A DNA stretch of 64,000 bases from Anaeramoeba flamelloides (taxonomy: Eukaryota; Metamonada; Anaeramoebidae): the NCBI GenBank assembly GCA_027625915.1, contig JANTQA010000045.1:682001-746000 (forward strand), written 5' to 3'. Positions 60,944-64,000 of this stretch are shown here, one piece after another. The position numbers and the translations under genes were made by a program. Numbering within the stretch: position 1 is the stretch's first letter; every line of letters starts with the position of its first letter. A model generated the notes under the pieces. It saw only the letters and a list, made by a program, of their open reading frames with translations, did no database searches and was not told the DNA's origin.

Positions 60944-63900
60944 AATGGAAAAAACACAATTGATACTAGTAAAAAAATATAATAATTATTTTAAAAATAT
61001 ATTAAATGAAATAATTATTTTATGTTCTTACAATTATGAAAGAACTGAACACTTTATAAATTTAACTTATTTTTTTAATGAAAAATATTATTATATATGA
61101 ATTTCATAAATGGGAATTATGTAATATGAAATTACTACAAATAAAATATTGGATTAAAAAATCCTTTAATTACTCTTTTATCAATTTATATGGAGATTAT
61201 AATTTTAATGACACATCCTTACAATTCTCAAAAATATTTATTTTAATAATTAAACTAATAAATAATCATAGAGGAATATTCATCAATCTGAAAAAAGTTA
61301 AACTTTAATTTCAAATTTGATTTTAAAAAAAAATGCAAAAAATGATAAAACAATCATACATTTTTCTAATATGGATAAATGTAAAATTATCAAAAAATTG
61401 CAAAATGTTCCAAATAAAAATAAATTAATTTTTTTCTCAAAAGAATATTTCAACTTTAGAGATTTTCGATCTTATAAACAATCGTCCAGTGATACGATAT
61501 CAAAGAAAAGGAAATAATTTAATTGAAATATGGGATTTAAAATATAAAATTAATTATTATATAAAATATCTTTTAAAAATAAATTATTTAATACCAAGAA
61601 ACTTATATATTTTTTACTTTCAAAAAAATTTAAAAAAATCTTTATTACTAAAAGGAAAAAAAAGAGAATATAACGATAAACTTATTAATATAAAAAATCT
61701 TATCATTCAATATTCGGGGATTAAATGATAAAAATAAAATTGCAATTTTAGAATCTTTTTTTATTAAAATATAATATAGATATTTGTTTAATTCAAGAAA
61801 CAAAAATTACAAAAAACGCCATATTTTATAAATTATTTCTCAATAACTAAAAAATCTTATGGTGATAAAAATAGAAAAGGTGGTTTACTAATAATTGTAA
61901 AAAATATTTTTAAAGATTTTACAAGAGAAATATTAGTTCCAGATCCGGATATAATGGGGATACAATTCACAGATTATATTATAATTAATTTATATAAAAG
62001 ATATGATAGAAATTTAGTTTTTTATAAAAAAAATTAAAAATATTTTACAACAATATCAATTCCACAAAACCATTATCGGGGGGTGATTTTAATTTAAATG
62101 AGATTCAAATTAAACAATTTTCACTTTATAATTTTAAAATAATTTCAAATAATAGACCAAGTCGGAATGAAAACAATTTAGATTATTTCATCACAAATAA
62201 TAAAATTTTAAAAAAAAAATAAATCAATTTCTATTAAAAAATACAATTAGTGACCATAACGCAATATTAAATCAATTTAATATTAATAAAAAATGGGAAA
62301 TTAAAAAAAACATATTGTATAAAAGATGTATTTAATTTTCAAAAAAATTTCAATCTATTTTTTTAAAAATAATAATTATAAAGTAACAGAATCTATCTTC
62401 AAAAAGTTTAAAAAACAATTTATAATGAAAGATAGAGTAGTTTTGAATATACCTAAAAATGAATTAAAATTATTTAGTTTGATTAACAGAGTTTATGATA
62501 ATAAAGAGTTGATAAAAGAAATTAAAGATAGAAATAATAATAAGTATCGAAAACTAATTGATCAAATTAATATGGAATTCGAAAGTAATTATAATTTTTG
62601 GAAAAAACTTAGCCGGATAAGAGAATCTTCAAAAAAAAATGATTTTAAATAATAATAATTTGGAAAAATCCTATTTTAATTATGTCAAATCAATAAGTAA
62701 AAAAACCAAAAAAATATATAATAAATTTTATAAAAAATTATTATTTAGATAAAGAAAATTTATTTGATTTAGAAATTAAAGAAATATTCTCAGTTGCCAA
62801 AATCGAAGAATTAATTAAATATCAGAAAAATAAATCAGTTCAAGATTTTGACAAAATTAAACATTATAAATCAAGTAAAAATCAAAGTAACGAATTTTAT
62901 TTAAATTATGAAAATTTTCTAATTACAATTCAAAAAATATTTCTAAATTGGATACAAGATATTTCTCAAAAAAATATTAATTTTATCAAAAAAAGAAATA
63001 TATTATTCATTCATAAATCAGGAGATGAGGGGGTCCCACTTAATTATAGACCCATTTCCATAAACAAAACACTCCCAAGATTTTTTCTTAAATTATTATA
63101 TGCTGGGATACAAGATTCTTGGGACATAGTATCAAAAAAACAATTTGGATTTAAGAAAAAATTAGATACACGGATTGCTGTTTTGAATTTATTATATAAA
63201 TATAAAAAAATTATAGAAAAAACAAAGAAAAATGAAAATGTATATATAGTTGCAATTGATATTCAAAAATGTTTTGACTCTATTCATCATTCATTGATTT
63301 ATCACTCAATTAAAAAATTTATCAAAAATGAAATTTTAAAAATGTTTCTACTTGCTTATTACTCAAAGGAAGGAATAAGTGTTTACCAAGGAGATCCATT
63401 ATCTCCTATATTATTTGGTTTTATTTCTCATTTTCTTTTAGAAAAAATCAATTCACTAGCAATATATGTACAGATGTTTGCTGATGATTTGATATTAATA
63501 ATGAAAGGATCAATGATTGAAATAAATTATCAATTACAAAAAATACAGTCAGTTTCACTTTTAAGGCACAAACTTTCAACGAAATTTAAGGCACAAAAAA
63601 ATCTCAAATTAAGGCACAAAATTTGGAAATTTTTTTTTTACAATTTATTTTTACTAGAATTTGAATTTTGTGCCTTAATTTGAGATTTTTATTGTGCCTT
63701 AAATTTCGTTGAAAGTTTGTGCCTTAAAAGTGAAACTGACTGTATATAAAATAATAAAAGATTTTGGAATGAATCCAAATGATGATAAAACAAAAAAAAC
63801 CCTAATACCAAAAGAAATTTTATATCTTGGTATTTGGTTAGACAAAAAAACTCATCTAAAATTTAACTTTTAAAAGGTCAATAATAATTTTGAAAAAATC

Positions 63901-64000
63901 CTACATATTTTTAAAGAAAGGAATTTTTCTAATGGGTTAAAAATTCAATTCTTTAAAGCCGTTCTACATAGTCAACTATTATATGGGTTGGAGATATTTG
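60944..64000 (+). pseudogene. LINE ORF2: endonuclease and reverse transcriptase, partial
   Basis: After ~250 codons of unrecognised N-terminal sequence, the APE-type endonuclease shows SFNIRGLNDKNKIAILESF at 61703, LIQETKITK near 61780, GDFNLN at 62082-62099, LDYFITNN near 62180 and SDHNAIL at 62249. The RT follows with LNYRPISINKTLPRFF near 63040, KQFGFKKKLDTRIAVLNLL, AIDIQKCFDSIHHSLIYHS, YQGDPLSPILFGF and MFADDLILIMKGS. The GDFN, SDH and FADD signatures are those of APE-class non-LTR retrotransposons. Several frame changes occur between endonuclease and RT. The RT is split by the MITE at 63546-63742 and continues to the window end. Confidence 0.85.
63546..63742. mobile_element. MITE-1, near-perfect palindrome in LINE RT, TA duplication
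   Basis: A 197-bp element. The first ~50 bases (CAGTCAGTTTCACTTTTAAG, then GCACAAACTTTCAACGAAAT and TTAAGGCACAA) are an exact inverse of the last ~50, and pairing continues with few mismatches to a short loop. The empty site is known from the LINE at 15499 (AAAAAATATATAAAATAA). The filled site has TA on both sides, which proves a TA target-site duplication. It is non-coding. As the host LINE copies are nearly identical, the insertion must be recent. Confidence 0.95.

Larger units (their letters stand above)
58300..64000 (+). mobile_element. Long APE-type LINE copy, runs off the window
   Basis: The most complete LINE here. It has an RNA-binding ORF1 (58347-60690), a spacer, then ORF2 with an N-terminal region, APE-type endonuclease (61703-62300) and reverse transcriptase (from about 62320). 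Several frame breaks in ORF1 and ORF2, together with an inserted MITE at 63546, show it is dead. The RT part is almost identical to the copy at 15499, so the family moved recently. The 5' limit is not certain. The 3' end lies beyond 64000, cut off within YGLEIF of the RT thumb. Confidence 0.88.

Overview
The window looks like nuclear DNA of a very AT-rich unicellular eukaryote. Genes are spliced (GT..AG introns), intergenic DNA is long and full of A/T runs, and the predicted proteins carry Lys/Glu/Asn-rich low-complexity stretches. The closest feel is an amoeboid protist such as Anaeramoeba, or an amoebozoan. That placement is an inference from style, because no rRNA is present to settle it. 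TAA and TAG are both used as stops in recognisable genes, so nothing suggests an altered code.

Recognisable host genes are few and stand out as islands of higher GC. They are: a tRNA-Ser(AGA) at 2672-2753; a mitochondrial-carrier protein (7682-8944, minus); a Ser/Lys-rich SR-like protein (12694-13799, plus); the catalytic half of a RapGAP (21921-22905, plus, four exons); a 622-residue Lys/Glu-rich protein of unknown role (25948-27816, minus); a DDX5/Dbp2-type RNA helicase in three exons spread over 7.4 kb (30119-37519, minus); a Rab14-type GTPase in five exons spread over 6.1 kb (43292-49384, plus); and a nine-finger C2H2 protein resembling TFIIIA (54208-55152, plus). Two small open frames at 18976 and 20885 look coding but are not recognised. 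The spliced helicase and Rab14 frames close exactly and give family-typical proteins of 605 and 203 residues.

Most of the rest is mobile DNA. An APE-type LINE (RRM-bearing ORF1, then endonuclease plus reverse transcriptase) fills 58300 to the end of the window, and at least eight 5'-truncated or decayed relatives are scattered through it. Several MITE-like families with terminal inverted repeats and no transposase are present. The clearest is a 197-bp near-perfect palindrome that interrupts the LINE reverse transcriptase with a TA target duplication (63546-63742). A 1.1-1.3 kb repeat occurs three times and ends in the same 3' tail as the LINE, so it is probably mobilised by it.

The least familiar signal is a set of modular hairpins of about 80-90 bp: module A, built on TTCCAGAATTCAAAAGAAT, and module B, built on GAAATAAACCGAAAATTT, joined by AGTGCC-type linkers. 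They occur at about eleven loci and lie at several different places inside LINE ORF2. Their number differs between two copies of one repeat at the same site. They look like a small parasitic hairpin that inserts and multiplies in other elements.

The large introns of the helicase (3.5 and 2.1 kb) and Rab14 (4.9 kb) are built from these elements, nested up to three deep. Element boundaries are given by eye from sequence comparison within the window and are approximate unless stated.
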